From Pseudosulfitobacter koreensis (GTDB taxonomy: Bacteria > Pseudomonadota > Alphaproteobacteria > Rhodobacterales > Rhodobacteraceae), in contig NZ_JANKJG010000006.1 of assembly GCF_024733015.1 (NCBI RefSeq), positions 1 to 64,000 on the forward strand: a stretch of 64,000 nt of DNA. The letters are read 5' to 3'. A program made the translations under genes and the position numbers. The first letter of the stretch is position 1, and each line of letters begins with the position of its first letter. Shown here piece after piece: positions 12,076 to 21,858 of the stretch. The notes beneath the pieces were generated by a model. It made no database searches. It saw nothing but the letters and a program-made list of their open reading frames with translations, and was not told the DNA's origin.

Positions 12076-13104
12076 ATGGACCTGAAACAACAGGTCATCG
12101 CCCGCGCTCTGGAAGAAGGGTTTGTAATGGCGCGCGTCTGCAGGCCCGATGCCGTGCCGCACGCCGCCCCACGGCTTCAGGCCTTCGTCGAGGCGGGCTA
12201 TCACGGGCAGATGGCCTGGATGGCCGAACGGATGCACTGGCGTGGCAACCCCGCAGCGCTCTGGCCCGAGGCGCGGTCGGTGATCATGCTGGCCGAAAGC
12301 TACGCGCCGGAATATGACCCGCTGCCTTTGCTGCAGGAACGGAATCGCGGTGTGGTCTCTGTCTATGCCCAGGGTCGTGATTACCATGATATCGTCAAGA
12401 AACGGCTCAAGCGGTTGGGCCGCTGGCTGATCGACACTGCCGGCGGCGAGATCAAGGTTTTTGTCGACACCGCCCCGGTGCCGGAAAAGGCGCTGGGGCA
12501 AGCGGCCGGGTTGGGATGGCAGGGAAAGCACACCAGCCTGCTCAGCCGCGAATGGGGCAACTGGGCCTTTTTAGGCTCTGTTTTTACTACGCTTGAGCTT
12601 GAGCCCGACCAACCCGAAACGGGTCATTGCGGCTCTTGCACGGCCTGTCTGGACATCTGCCCGACCAATGCATTTCCCCAGCCCTACCAGCTCGATGCAC
12701 GCCGCTGCATTTCCTATCTGACGATTGAGCACAAAGGCCCCGTAGCCGAAGAGTTGCGCGCCAAGATGGGCAACCGCATCTATGGCTGCGACGATTGCCT
12801 GGCGATCTGTCCGTGGAACAAATTCGCCACTGTGGCCAGCGACATGCGCTATCACGGCGGTGTCGGGGCGCCCCCGCTGGCAGAACTGGCGGCGCTGGAC
12901 GATGCGGCGTTTCGGGCGCGGTTTTCAGGCTCTCCAGTCAAGCGGATCGGGCGCGACCGGTTTGTACGCAACGTATTGTACGCAATCGGGAATTCAGGTG
13001 TCGCGGAATTGCTGCCAGTGGCGCAAGGCTTGTGTGAAGATGCGGATGCGACGGTGGCCGATGCGGCGCGCTGGGCGGTGGCGCGATTGAAGGGAACAGC
13101 CTGA
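12076..13104 (+). CDS. queG: epoxyqueuosine reductase QueG
   Basis: The last step of queuosine synthesis: it reduces epoxyqueuosine at position 34 of GUN-anticodon tRNAs, using cobalamin and two 4Fe-4S clusters. The 342-aa protein has the ferredoxin-like motif C185-x2-C-x2-C-x3-C followed by P ([12 protein letters not shown]) and the second set in [13 protein letters not shown], plus a C-terminal HEAT-like tail. The stop TGA overlaps the next gene's ATG by one base. Need for cobalamin fits the presence of cobO later in the window. Confidence 0.95.
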   Translation: MDLKQQVIARALEEGFVMARVCRPDAVPHAAPRLQAFVEAGYHGQMAWMAERMHWRGNPAALWPEARSVIMLAESYAPEYDPLPLLQERNRGVVSVYAQGRDYHDIVKKRLKRLGRWLIDTAGGEIKVFVDTAPVPEKALGQAAGLGWQGKHTSLLSREWGNWAFLGSVFTTLELEPDQPETGHCGSCTACLDICPTNAFPQPYQLDARRCISYLTIEHKGPVAEELRAKMGNRIYGCDDCLAICPWNKFATVASDMRYHGGVGAPPLAELAALDDAAFRARFSGSPVKRIGRDRFVRNVLYAIGNSGVAELLPVAQGLCEDADATVADAARWAVARLKGTA

Positions 13105-15110
13105 TGGCGATCTTGTTGGGTGTGGATACGGGCGGAACCTATACCGATGCGGTCCTGATCCGCGATGAAGAGGTGGTGATCGCAAGCGCCAAGGCCCTGA
13201 CCACGCGGCAGGACCTGGCCATCGGCGTGGGTGAGGCCGTGCGCGCGGTGCTGGCGCAATCTTGCGTGACGGCGGCAGAGATCACGATGGCGTCGCTGTC
13301 GACCACGCTGGCCACCAATGCGCTGGTAGAGGGGCAGGGCGGTCGCGTGGCGCTAATATATATCGGTTTTCGCGAGAGGGATCTTGATGGCCATGGCCTG
13401 CGCGAGGCGTTGAAGGGCGATCCTTACATCGTGCTTGAGGGCGGTCATGACCATGCAGGAGCGCAGGTCACCCCGCTGGACGAGGCAGCGCTGATTGCCT
13501 TTCTAGAGACACATAAGACGGATGTCAGCGGCTTTGCTGTTGCCGCGCAGTTTGGCACGCGCAACCCCGCACACGAGGTCCGCGCGGCTGAACTGGTCAC
13601 CCAGATCACCGGCCGGGCGGTGTCGGCTTCGCACCAGTTGTCGGCCAAGCTGAATGGGCCCAAGCGGGCGCTGACGGCTGTGCTGAACGCGCGGCTGATC
13701 GGGCTGACGCTGCGTCTGATCGGGCGGGCCGAACAGGTGCTGGCCGATCTGGGTGTCACTGCTCCGATGATGGTGGTGCGGGGCGATGGCGCGTTGATCA
13801 GTGCTGCCCAGGCCCGTGCCCGGCCGATCGAGACGATCCTGAGCGGCCCTGCTGCGTCGATTGTCGGCGCGCGTTGGATGACCGGGGCCGACATGGCGCT
13901 GGTCAGCGACATCGGCGGCACCACGACGGATGTTGCGATGCTGAAAAACGGGCGACCCGCGATTGATCCGGGAGGCGCGCGCGTGGGTCCTTACCGCACG
14001 ATGGTCGAGGCGGTGGCGATGCGCACCACGGGCCTCGGTGGCGACAGCGAAGTGCACTTCACGGTTGATGGCTTGCAGGGCGGCGTCACGCTGGGGCCGC
14101 GCAGGTTGCTGCCTGTGTCGCTTATCGCGCACGAGGCGGAAGACGTCGTTTTGCCCGCCTTAGAGCAACAATTGCGCAGCACTACGCCCGGCGATCACGA
14201 CGCCCGCTTTGTCCGTGCGGTGCAGGGCATCGAGGCGCACGGGCTTGCCCCGCGCGATGCGGAACTGCTGGACCGGATTGGCGCGAAAGTCTGGCCGCTG
14301 GGCAACGTTCTGAAATCCCGGCTGGAGCTGGGTGCGCTCAAGCGGCTGGTGGAACGCGGGCTGGTGCAGATCGCGGGCGCGACCCCGTCGGACGCCGCGC
14401 ACGTGTTGGGGCGCGTGAACGTCTGGAATGGGGAGGCCGCGCGTATGGCGCTGGAACTGTTCGGCAGACGCCGCACTGGGGCTGGGGTGATGCTGGCGCG
14501 TGATCCGCTTGTGATGGCGCAGATCATCGTGGATCAGTTGACACATCAGTCTGGTCTTGCCTTGCTAGAGACTGCCTTTGCCGAAGACGCGCAGGACTTC
14601 GGCCTTCCAGAAGAGACCTTGGCCCGTCATGTGTTGATGCAACGGGGCCTTGGTCCGCACAGGGGCGTTATACGTATCGACACAGGATTGAACGTGCCGG
14701 TTATCGGCTTGGGCGCGTCGGCAGACAGCTATTATCCTGCGGTGGGCGCATTGATGGGCTGCGAGATGATCCTGCCCGAGCACGCAGGTGTCGCCAACGC
14801 CATCGGCGCAGTCGTCGGGCGGGTGACGATGCGGCGTAGTGGGACGATCACCTCGCCCTCCGAAGGGCGGTTCCGTGTGCACTTGCACAGTGGCCCCGAA
14901 GACTTCACGGCATCGGATGCGGCTCTGACACGGCTGGAAACGGCCCTGCGTCAAGCTGCGGTGTCGGATGCCGAAGCGGCGGGCGCGGGTGATATCCAGA
15001 TCAGAGTCGAACGGGACATTCGCACCGCCGAAGCCGAAGCGCGGCAGGTCTTTGTCGAAGCGACGCTGACCGTCGAGGCGTCGGGCCGCCCGCGCATGGC
15101 GGACGGCTGA
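13104..15110 (+). CDS. hydantoinase/oxoprolinase family protein (HyuA-like)
   Basis: This 668-aa ATP-dependent amidohydrolase of the HyuA/5-oxoprolinase family has an N-terminal actin-like fold beginning LLGVDTGGTYTDAVL and an internal SDIGGTTTDVAML phosphate motif. Relatives hydrolyse hydantoins, 5-oxoproline or N-methylhydantoin, or carboxylate acetone together with a HyuB partner. No HyuB gene adjoins it; instead it is coupled to queG. The substrate is therefore undetermined. Convergent msrA begins 17 bases beyond the stop. Confidence 0.85.
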   Translation: MAILLGVDTGGTYTDAVLIRDEEVVIASAKALTTRQDLAIGVGEAVRAVLAQSCVTAAEITMASLSTTLATNALVEGQGGRVALIYIGFRERDLDGHGLREALKGDPYIVLEGGHDHAGAQVTPLDEAALIAFLETHKTDVSGFAVAAQFGTRNPAHEVRAAELVTQITGRAVSASHQLSAKLNGPKRALTAVLNARLIGLTLRLIGRAEQVLADLGVTAPMMVVRGDGALISAAQARARPIETILSGPAASIVGARWMTGADMALVSDIGGTTTDVAMLKNGRPAIDPGGARVGPYRTMVEAVAMRTTGLGGDSEVHFTVDGLQGGVTLGPRRLLPVSLIAHEAEDVVLPALEQQLRSTTPGDHDARFVRAVQGIEAHGLAPRDAELLDRIGAKVWPLGNVLKSRLELGALKRLVERGLVQIAGATPSDAAHVLGRVNVWNGEAARMALELFGRRRTGAGVMLARDPLVMAQIIVDQLTHQSGLALLETAFAEDAQDFGLPEETLARHVLMQRGLGPHRGVIRIDTGLNVPVIGLGASADSYYPAVGALMGCEMILPEHAGVANAIGAVVGRVTMRRSGTITSPSEGRFRVHLHSGPEDFTASDAALTRLETALRQAAVSDAEAAGAGDIQIRVERDIRTAEAEARQVFVEATLTVEASGRPRMADG

Positions 15111-15127
15111 TTTTCATCTTTTAGGGT

Positions 15128-15634
15128 CTATTCCGCAGCACGTTTAGGCAGCACCCAACCGGGGCGCACGAAATGGCAGGTATAGCCGTTGGGGATGCGC
15201 TCCAGATAACCCTGATGCTCTGGCTCGGCCTCCCAGAAGTCGCCGACAGGCTCCACTTCGGTCACGACCTTGCCGGGCCAAATCCCCGACGCTTCGACGT
15301 CCGCGATTGTGGCCAGCGCCACGGCCTTCTGGTCTTCGTCAACGTAATAGATCGCCGAACGATAGCTTAGCCCGACGTCGTTGCCCTGACGGTTGGGCGT
15401 GGTCGGGTCGTGGATCTGGAAAAAGAACTCCAGCAACTCGCGGTAGGTGACCACTTCGGGATCATAGATGATCTCGATGCCTTCGGCGTGGGTCCCGTGA
15501 TTGCGATAGGTTGCGTTGGGCACGTCGCCGCCGGTATATCCGACGCGGGTCGATTTCACACCGGGCCGCTTGCGGATCAGGTCTTCCATCCCCCAGAAAC
15601 AGCCGCCTGCCAGTACTGCGCGTGCGTCACTCAT
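15128..15634 (-). CDS. msrA: peptide-methionine (S)-S-oxide reductase
   Basis: MsrA repairs methionine-S-sulfoxide in proteins. The 168-aa product carries the catalytic GGCFWG motif with nucleophile Cys12, then [12 protein letters not shown] and the [11 protein letters not shown] segment. No signal peptide is present, so it is cytosolic. Its ATG overlaps the msrB stop (ATGA), giving a coupled repair pair in which msrB is translated first. Confidence 0.96.
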   Translation of the reverse strand: MSDARAVLAGGCFWGMEDLIRKRPGVKSTRVGYTGGDVPNATYRNHGTHAEGIEIIYDPEVVTYRELLEFFFQIHDPTTPNRQGNDVGLSYRSAIYYVDEDQKAVALATIADVEASGIWPGKVVTEVEPVGDFWEAEPEHQGYLERIPNGYTCHFVRPGWVLPKRAAE

Positions 15635-16080
15635 GCCACGTCCTCCACTTGATTGATGTAATCACCATAGCCTTCCGCCTCCATGTCATCGCGGTGCACA
15701 AACCGAAGCGATGCCGAATTGATGCAGTAGCGCAGGCCGCCACGGTCACGCGGGCCGTCGGGAAAGACGTGGCCCAGGTGGCTGTCGCCGTGGGCGCTGC
15801 GCACCTCTGTGCGGATCATGCCCAGGCTGCTGTCGCGCAATTCGTTCACATGCGCAGACTCGATCGGCTTGGTAAAGCTGGGCCAGCCGCAGCCGCTTTC
15901 GTATTTGTCGGCGGATGCGAACAATGGCTCGCCCGAGACGATATCGACGTAGATTCCGGGGGCCTTGTTGTCCAGCAGCTTGCCTGTTCCGGGGCGTTCG
16001 GTTCCGCTTTCCTGCGTCACGTGGAATTCTTCGGGGGACAGGCGCGCGATGGCGTCGGGGTCTTTGGTATAGGTGGCCAT
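15631..16080 (-). CDS. msrB: peptide-methionine (R)-S-oxide reductase, zinc-less form
   Basis: MsrB reduces methionine-R-sulfoxide, complementing MsrA. The 149-aa protein has the catalytic Cys119 in RYCIN, a probable resolving Cys64 in SGCGWPSF and the [10 protein letters not shown] block. The two CxxC zinc pairs of the common type are absent (YVDIVSG and VRSAHG at those positions), so this is the structural-zinc-free subclass. It is cytosolic by sequence and first gene of the msrBA pair. Confidence 0.95.
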   Translation of the reverse strand: MATYTKDPDAIARLSPEEFHVTQESGTERPGTGKLLDNKAPGIYVDIVSGEPLFASADKYESGCGWPSFTKPIESAHVNELRDSSLGMIRTEVRSAHGDSHLGHVFPDGPRDRGGLRYCINSASLRFVHRDDMEAEGYGDYINQVEDVA

Positions 16081-16229
16081 GGTGCCTCCTCTGGTCTGGT
16101 TTCTTTGGCTATAAGATGGTGCGCGTGCGCCAAATTCAAAGGGATGTTACAGCGCGGTCACGGAAAGGAAAGATGATCCGGCAGCGGGTGCCTTGCGTAT
16201 CCTTGGTAAGAACCATGAGGAGCGACGCC

Positions 16230-16763
16230 ATGAAACGTCTTATCTCACTTTTTGCAGGTCTGGCGGCAAGCCTTGCGATTGCCTCTGCCGTCTGGGCCGG
16301 TGTCAGCGCCCGCAGCTTTTCGAATATCGACGGTGGCCAGTTGGATCTGAACGATTGGGCCGGACGCCCGATCCTGGTGGTGAACACCGCCTCGCAATGC
16401 GCCTATACCTCGCAATATGACCAGCTTCAGACACTGTATGACCGCTACCGTGCCCGTGGTCTGATCGTTCTTGCCGTGCCCTCCGACGATTTCCGCCAGG
16501 AACTGGACAGCGCCGCCGAGGTCAAGGAATTCTGCGAGATGAACTTTGGGCTGGACCTTCCGATGACGGCTATCACCCACGTGCGCGGTGCTGCGGCCCA
16601 CCCGTTTTACGTCCAGGTGCGCGCCGAAACCGGGTTCGAGCCTCGCTGGAACTTCAACAAAATTCTGATCGGGCCGGACGGAAAGGTCGCAGCAACCTGG
16701 GGCGCGCCGGTCAAACCATTGTCGTCGCCGGTGACAAAAGCGATCGAGGCGCTGCTGAACTAG
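16230..16763 (+). CDS. exported glutathione peroxidase-family protein
   Basis: The 177-aa protein has a Sec signal peptide (MKRLISLFAGLAASLAIAS, cleavage near AVWA) and a thioredoxin-fold domain with NTASQCAYTSQY, where Cys57 is the peroxidatic residue, and a RWNFNKILIGPDG block with the conserved Trp and Asn. Most bacterial GPx proteins are cytosolic and thioredoxin-dependent; the leader places this one in the periplasm. GAGGAG lies eight bases before ATG 16230; ATG 16215 is a less likely alternative. It sits next to msrBA, so the region groups oxidative-damage functions. Confidence 0.88.
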   Translation: MKRLISLFAGLAASLAIASAVWAGVSARSFSNIDGGQLDLNDWAGRPILVVNTASQCAYTSQYDQLQTLYDRYRARGLIVLAVPSDDFRQELDSAAEVKEFCEMNFGLDLPMTAITHVRGAAAHPFYVQVRAETGFEPRWNFNKILIGPDGKVAATWGAPVKPLSSPVTKAIEALLN

Positions 16764-16783
16764 CAGTCGTTGATGACAAGGCA

Positions 16784-17473
16784 CTATTTTTTGAGCAGGC
16801 GTATGTCGAAATAGCCGTGTTCCGGCCCCGCCCATTGTCGCGATTTCCAAACGGTTATATCGCGACGGTCGATCCAATAGTGGTTTGAAATCTGTCCAGA
16901 CGCAGCGCTGCAGTCTTCCTGCAGGTGGATGGTCGGAAACTTTTGTCCGACAATCTCGATGGTTTCGGGGCCAAGATTGCGCACCTCGCAGGCGAATGAC
17001 ATCTGGTTAATGCCGTTCACGTCGTTTCGGAAATACATCACCCGCTGGCCGGAACTGTCCGAAAGACCACGCACCGCCGTCAACGCAGGGGTGGCGTCGG
17101 CAGAGGCAAGATCGCGCCCCAACCCCTTGGTGCCGATCAGCACGCCATCGCGCAGGATCACCTGACCCATCGCAGCCGTGCGCCAGATCACCACAGTTCC
17201 ATCGTCCGCGCGCTCTGCCAAGGGGATCAGATACGCAGTCCGGCCGTTTTTTGCGGCGATGATTTCCAGAGATGGCGCGCCCAGGCTGTTCAGCAAGGGC
17301 CGGGTCAGGCTTGGCAGTTGCGCGGGCGTGCGTTCGGCTTTGCGCTGGGCAATCGCCACCTTCGCCACTTCGCCCAGGGAGGCCGATTGCGAATCGGTTC
17401 CTTCGGTTCCGCCGGTGCAGGCGACACCCAGCAAGATCGCGGCCAATGCCACGCATTTGAAAAAGGTTCTCAT
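16784..17473 (-). CDS. YjbF-family outer-membrane lipoprotein
   Basis: A 229-aa lipoprotein with a signal peptide and lipobox GVAC (Cys19), followed by a beta-rich domain typical of YjbF/GfcB-type proteins. These act with YjbH-like proteins in export of exopolysaccharide in the yjbEFGH and gfc systems. The start overlaps the stop of the upstream yjbH-like gene by 4 bp, so the two are co-translated. Family membership is inferred from the lipoprotein architecture and the partner gene; mechanism is unknown even in E. coli. Confidence 0.75.
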   Translation of the reverse strand: MRTFFKCVALAAILLGVACTGGTEGTDSQSASLGEVAKVAIAQRKAERTPAQLPSLTRPLLNSLGAPSLEIIAAKNGRTAYLIPLAERADDGTVVIWRTAAMGQVILRDGVLIGTKGLGRDLASADATPALTAVRGLSDSSGQRVMYFRNDVNGINQMSFACEVRNLGPETIEIVGQKFPTIHLQEDCSAASGQISNHYWIDRRDITVWKSRQWAGPEHGYFDIRLLKK

Positions 17474-19653
17474 TCCCAGACCCTTCCAAAGTCAGCTGCG
17501 ATACCACTGCGGTGCCCGTGGCGGACCTGTTCGTACAGGCGTCCGGGCACGGCCAGACGGGCGCCGCCATCGCGCTGGATCGGGCGGATCGTGGTGGAAA
17601 CGGTGCGCTTGGATGGCTGTCCGATGAACCAGCTGACCGGAATACTCAGCAAGATACCCTTGTCGAAGGACCCTTCGCCAAAGTCCGCGGCCGACACATC
17701 CGTCAGAGTAAAGAACCCGCCGACCCGCCAGCCATTGGCAAATTCGCGGGTCACGGTTGCCGTGCCACCCACGTCGCCCGCCAGATAGCGGCCCGCTTCC
17801 AGTTGCCCGTGATAGCCGCCGCCAAATTCGTAGTAGGCCGACACGTGGCCCGTGGCTGCGGAATAGTCAGCGAAGCCAAGGCGTTGCTCGAAATCACGCT
17901 GTCTGACGTAATTCGCTTCGACTCCCAAGGCGAGGCGGCTGTTGACGGGCTTCCACAAAACTTCAGCCGATACGCCGCCGAACATCGCCTCAAGGTAACC
18001 TGCGGACACACGGGCATAGGTGTCTGCGCGGGGTTTCCACTGCTTGCTGATGTAGAGATTGCGCAGGGTGGTGTCACCCGCTTGGGCATAGCGCAGCGCA
18101 TCCGTGCGCACCTTTGGCAGGCGCGAATTGGCAAATCGCCGACTGTCAGAAATATTGCCGACCAGGCGGTGTTGCACCTCGCCCGCGACCAGCCAGCCGG
18201 GGGCAAAGCGATAACGGAACTCAGCGCTGAGACCGGCATCGGCGCGGATCGGACTGTCGGGGTCGAAATAGCTGGGTGTGACATAGGGACCGATGGAATA
18301 GGCCAGCGATGGATACAGATCGGCGCTGTAAATGGCGCCGGGCAGGTCTGGTGCGGCTTCGCTGAAACCGGCGACCGCCAGAAGCGCGTCGGCGCTGTTT
18401 GGCGCGAATTCCAGCGCTTCAAGGTCTGAGCGGCGCAGGATGATGGTGCTGAGCGCCAGGTTGTTCTCGACCACCACGAGGCGGAAGGTTTCGACCGACG
18501 CAGGCAACTGCTGCGCCATCACACGCGCGGCCCTGCCGATCGCCGCGGCGTCGGAGGCATAGCGGCGGTTGATGAACCGCAACTCGGCGCTGTTGGTGCT
18601 GACGCTCAATTGGTCCAGCGACAGGCCCTCTTTTTCCAATGCGGGGGCAAGGGCGTCGCGGATTGACTGAGGGGCGGATGCGCTGCGGCTCCACTCTTCT
18701 GACCAGGCGTCGGGGCTGGTGGTGAGCTCGGGGCGCGGCTGGATGGGGCGCGGACCTGCGACCACCAATGGCGTAACGGCCTGTGCAGGATTGATCTGGA
18801 ACTGCACGCTGAGCCCGAACTCTGCGCCGTACATCCAGTAGGCCCCCAGTCGCAGTCTTGGCGAATGCTGATATTCCGCGCCAAAGTTGAACCTGCTTTT
18901 GCGGGTGAAGACCCCACGCGATGTTTCGGGGGTGTAGGCATCGGTGGAAAGCTCTGCCTTCAGTGCCCAGCGGCCGTCAATCTGCCATTCGATCCCGGCA
19001 AAGGGTGCGGCGGGCCCGCGAAACCATTGATCGGTGGCCAGCGTGCCACCCTTGCTGTTGGGATCGAAACTTGGGCGGACATTGCCAAGCGGGGACCCGA
19101 TGGACCCATCTGTGCCAAGCCGTCCCCAGCCAAGGCCCGCCGTGACACGCAGGGTGCCGGGAAGGCTTAGAGGGCTGTCAAAAGTCCTGGTGGCGACCAC
19201 ATATTCAGCGGCGTTGATGCCGGTGCCTGCAAAATCCTGCAGGCCAACCGTGATTGCGGGCCAGTACAGGGTTTCGCGGCGAAGCAGAAAGCGGATGTCG
19301 AAGTTGCGGTCGCGGTAGGTGTCGAAACCGTTCGAATTCCAGTTCTGAATGCCGACATAGCGAAAGGTGGCAGAGATGCGGGGCGAAAACTGGAACGTCA
19401 TTGCACTGCGGCTTACTCCACCGAAGAACGAATAGCTGACCGCGAGCTGTCCGTCAGGCAGTGCTTCGGCGGTGGGCACATCCATCAGGCCGGGGCTGCC
19501 GTAGAGGTTCAGCGAGGGCTGCACCGGCATGCGGAAACGGGGGGTGTCGTCGATACCTTGTGCCGCACCGGCAGTGCCCAGCGTGGCGAGGGCTGCGGCA
19601 AATATCGTCTTGCGGAAAATGTCTCGCAGCACGCGGCATCCGTTCTTTGGCAA
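17470..19653 (-). CDS. YjbH-domain outer-membrane protein
   Basis: This 727-aa protein has a signal peptide (hydrophobic stretch AAALATLGTAGAAQG) and long runs of alternating residues with many aromatic-rich strands, as in YjbH/GfcD beta-barrel proteins of exopolysaccharide secretion loci. The block NLYGSPGLMDVPTAEALPDGQL near the mature N-terminus is typical of the family. Translation appears to begin at TTG 19653, or at GTG 19632, which removes seven residues ahead of the leader. It heads the pair with the YjbF-like lipoprotein. Confidence 0.8.
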   Translation of the reverse strand: MPKNGCRVLRDIFRKTIFAAALATLGTAGAAQGIDDTPRFRMPVQPSLNLYGSPGLMDVPTAEALPDGQLAVSYSFFGGVSRSAMTFQFSPRISATFRYVGIQNWNSNGFDTYRDRNFDIRFLLRRETLYWPAITVGLQDFAGTGINAAEYVVATRTFDSPLSLPGTLRVTAGLGWGRLGTDGSIGSPLGNVRPSFDPNSKGGTLATDQWFRGPAAPFAGIEWQIDGRWALKAELSTDAYTPETSRGVFTRKSRFNFGAEYQHSPRLRLGAYWMYGAEFGLSVQFQINPAQAVTPLVVAGPRPIQPRPELTTSPDAWSEEWSRSASAPQSIRDALAPALEKEGLSLDQLSVSTNSAELRFINRRYASDAAAIGRAARVMAQQLPASVETFRLVVVENNLALSTIILRRSDLEALEFAPNSADALLAVAGFSEAAPDLPGAIYSADLYPSLAYSIGPYVTPSYFDPDSPIRADAGLSAEFRYRFAPGWLVAGEVQHRLVGNISDSRRFANSRLPKVRTDALRYAQAGDTTLRNLYISKQWKPRADTYARVSAGYLEAMFGGVSAEVLWKPVNSRLALGVEANYVRQRDFEQRLGFADYSAATGHVSAYYEFGGGYHGQLEAGRYLAGDVGGTATVTREFANGWRVGGFFTLTDVSAADFGEGSFDKGILLSIPVSWFIGQPSKRTVSTTIRPIQRDGGARLAVPGRLYEQVRHGHRSGIAADFGRVWE

Positions 19654-19757
19654 ACTTACTCAGGGTTCGATCGTGCGTACTAAACGCCAGATAATTCTTA
19701 TGGCGGGGATGGTTATTGACGCAGCGAGGTGTTCAGGTGACGACGGATTTGCAGGGA

Positions 19758-21677
19758 TCATGAAGCTGGCGCGGCCTGTGCTTGGGCGTCGTGCGCCGTT
19801 CTGACGGCCTGCGAATAGCCCTCGACCCAGCGCATTGCGACCTCCTTGGCGGCCTGTTCGTCGCCTGCGGCCAATGCGGACCGCAACGCACTCAGGACGC
19901 TTGCGATTTCGATCTCGGACAGGGCGGCTTCGTCTGCCGACAGGATCTTGCGGTGGCTGGTGCCTGTCAGATTACCGGTCACGGTCAGCTCTTCGGTCAG
20001 TTTCTCGCCGGGACGCAGGCCGATGAATTCGATCTCGATGTCGCCGTCGGGGGTGATGACATCGCGCACGGTGTAGCCCGCGCTTTCGACGATCTGGCGG
20101 GCCAGCCGTTCGATGGGCACGGGTTTGCCCATGTCCAGCACGAAGACCTCGCCGCCCTTGGCCATCGCACCGGCGCGCAGGACCAGATGCACGGCCTCCT
20201 GGGCGGTCATGAAATAGCGTGACACGTCGCGGTGGGTCACGGTGATCGGCCCGCCGCGGCGCAGTTGTTCCTGAAACAGCGGGACGACCGACCCGGAAGA
20301 GCCCAGCACATTGCCAAACCGGACCATCGTGTAGACGGGGCCCTCACCGGCGGGCACGCGCGTGGCCAGATCCTGTATCACCAGTTCCGCCAGACGTTTG
20401 GACGCGCCCATGACGTTCGCGGGGCGCACTGCCTTGTCCGAGCTGATCAGAATGAACCGCTCCACCCCGGCTTTCGCCGCTTCGGAGGCGAGGGTCTGGG
20501 TGCCCAGCACATTGTTTGCAAGACCGGTCAGCGGATTGCTTTCGACCAGCGGCACATGTTTGTAGGCGGCGGCGTGCAGCACCACCTGGATGTCGTGATC
20601 AGACAGGATGCGCCGCACCTGTCGGCCATCGGTCACGGAGCCGAGGATCGGCACGATTTCGGTGTCCGTCTCTTCGGCAAGCTGGCGCAGTTCAAGATCG
20701 ACCCTATACAAGGCGACCTCGCTTAATTCGAACAGCACCATCTTGGCGGGGCGGCACTGCATGACCTGACGGCAAAGTTCCGAGCCGATGGACCCCCCGG
20801 CGCCCGAAATCAAGACGGTCTTGCCCTGATAGCTTTCGACACCGCCATTGCCCGTCACATTCTCCACCTCATCGCGGTTCAGGAACAGCGCCGGCTCCAC
20901 ATCGGTCAACTTGTCGACCAGCGCCTCTTCTCCGATCAGCTGGGCGAAGGAGGGCAGGGTCTGCACCTCTAGCCCGAGCTTCTTTAACCGGCGCGAGATT
21001 TGCGCCTGTTTCGGCAGGCTGAGGGACGGCAGGGCCAGCAGAACGCGATCAATCTGCTTTTCTGCCGCGATTTCCGCGATGCGAACGGGCGAATAGACAT
21101 GCAGACGCGCGACCACCAGCCCGTGCAACGCCTTGTTGTCATCGACGAAGGCGACCGGTTCGATGTGTTCATGGGTGCGCAGCGCAGAGACCAGTTGCGT
21201 CCCGGTCGTTCCCGCGCCGTAGATCAACACCCGGCAGCGCACCGACGACCGCCGATAGATCGCCAGCACCACCTGCAACAGCACCGCGCGGCTGCTGATC
21301 GAAAAGATGAAGAAGCTGATGCCAAAGACGATATGCGTTGAAATTACCATGGGCAGCTGCACCGCAGTGGCCAGCAGAACGGAAACCATCACAAGCGCTA
21401 TGGAAAATGCACCCGTCAGGCCGATTGCCGCCGTCTCGTAGGCATTCAGCTGAATGGCAGAGACGCCAAGAAAGATCGACAGCGCGCCCGCGGCAAGCAG
21501 CAACAGGGGCAGAACCTGCAGATAGGAGTGCATCATCTCCAAGGCGGAGCCTGCGCCGCTGCTGCCCGCGTGCAGCGAAAACGCCAGCAAAAGCGCAAGC
21601 GGTATCAGCACGGAGTCGACGCCGAGCATGATGTTGCGCTTTTGGGGCCGGGACAAGGATTTGACAAAACTCAACAT
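19758..21677 (-). CDS. nucleoside-diphosphate-sugar 4,6-dehydratase (CapD/WbpM-like), membrane-bound
   Basis: A 639-aa enzyme with about four N-terminal membrane helices, a first Rossmann domain (IYGAGTTGTQLVSAL) and a catalytic SDR domain (VLISGAGGSIGSELCRQ, and MGASKRLAELV with the conserved Lys). Relatives WbpM and CapD dehydrate UDP-GlcNAc at C4/C6 to make deoxyamino sugars such as QuiNAc or FucNAc for surface polysaccharide. ATG 21677 is preferred over GTG 21695 because the conserved hydrophobic N-terminus follows it. It lies in the polysaccharide locus between the export and priming genes. Confidence 0.92.
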   Translation of the reverse strand: MLSFVKSLSRPQKRNIMLGVDSVLIPLALLLAFSLHAGSSGAGSALEMMHSYLQVLPLLLLAAGALSIFLGVSAIQLNAYETAAIGLTGAFSIALVMVSVLLATAVQLPMVISTHIVFGISFFIFSISSRAVLLQVVLAIYRRSSVRCRVLIYGAGTTGTQLVSALRTHEHIEPVAFVDDNKALHGLVVARLHVYSPVRIAEIAAEKQIDRVLLALPSLSLPKQAQISRRLKKLGLEVQTLPSFAQLIGEEALVDKLTDVEPALFLNRDEVENVTGNGGVESYQGKTVLISGAGGSIGSELCRQVMQCRPAKMVLFELSEVALYRVDLELRQLAEETDTEIVPILGSVTDGRQVRRILSDHDIQVVLHAAAYKHVPLVESNPLTGLANNVLGTQTLASEAAKAGVERFILISSDKAVRPANVMGASKRLAELVIQDLATRVPAGEGPVYTMVRFGNVLGSSGSVVPLFQEQLRRGGPITVTHRDVSRYFMTAQEAVHLVLRAGAMAKGGEVFVLDMGKPVPIERLARQIVESAGYTVRDVITPDGDIEIEFIGLRPGEKLTEELTVTGNLTGTSHRKILSADEAALSEIEIASVLSALRSALAAGDEQAAKEVAMRWVEGYSQAVRTAHDAQAQAAPAS

Positions 21678-21858
21678 AGGCGTCCCAAGCTGCACTAAAA
21701 CCGCGTGATCCGTTGCGGTTCAGGTGGCAACAGCCCCGACCGCATTGAAAATGCCGGGATACTGCGAAGCATCATCCGGCCCTGATAGCGTTGGATCGAA
21801 AAGGTTAACAAACAGACAACAGGCGCGGTCAGCAGCTAAAGAAAAGTAGCAACCGCTG

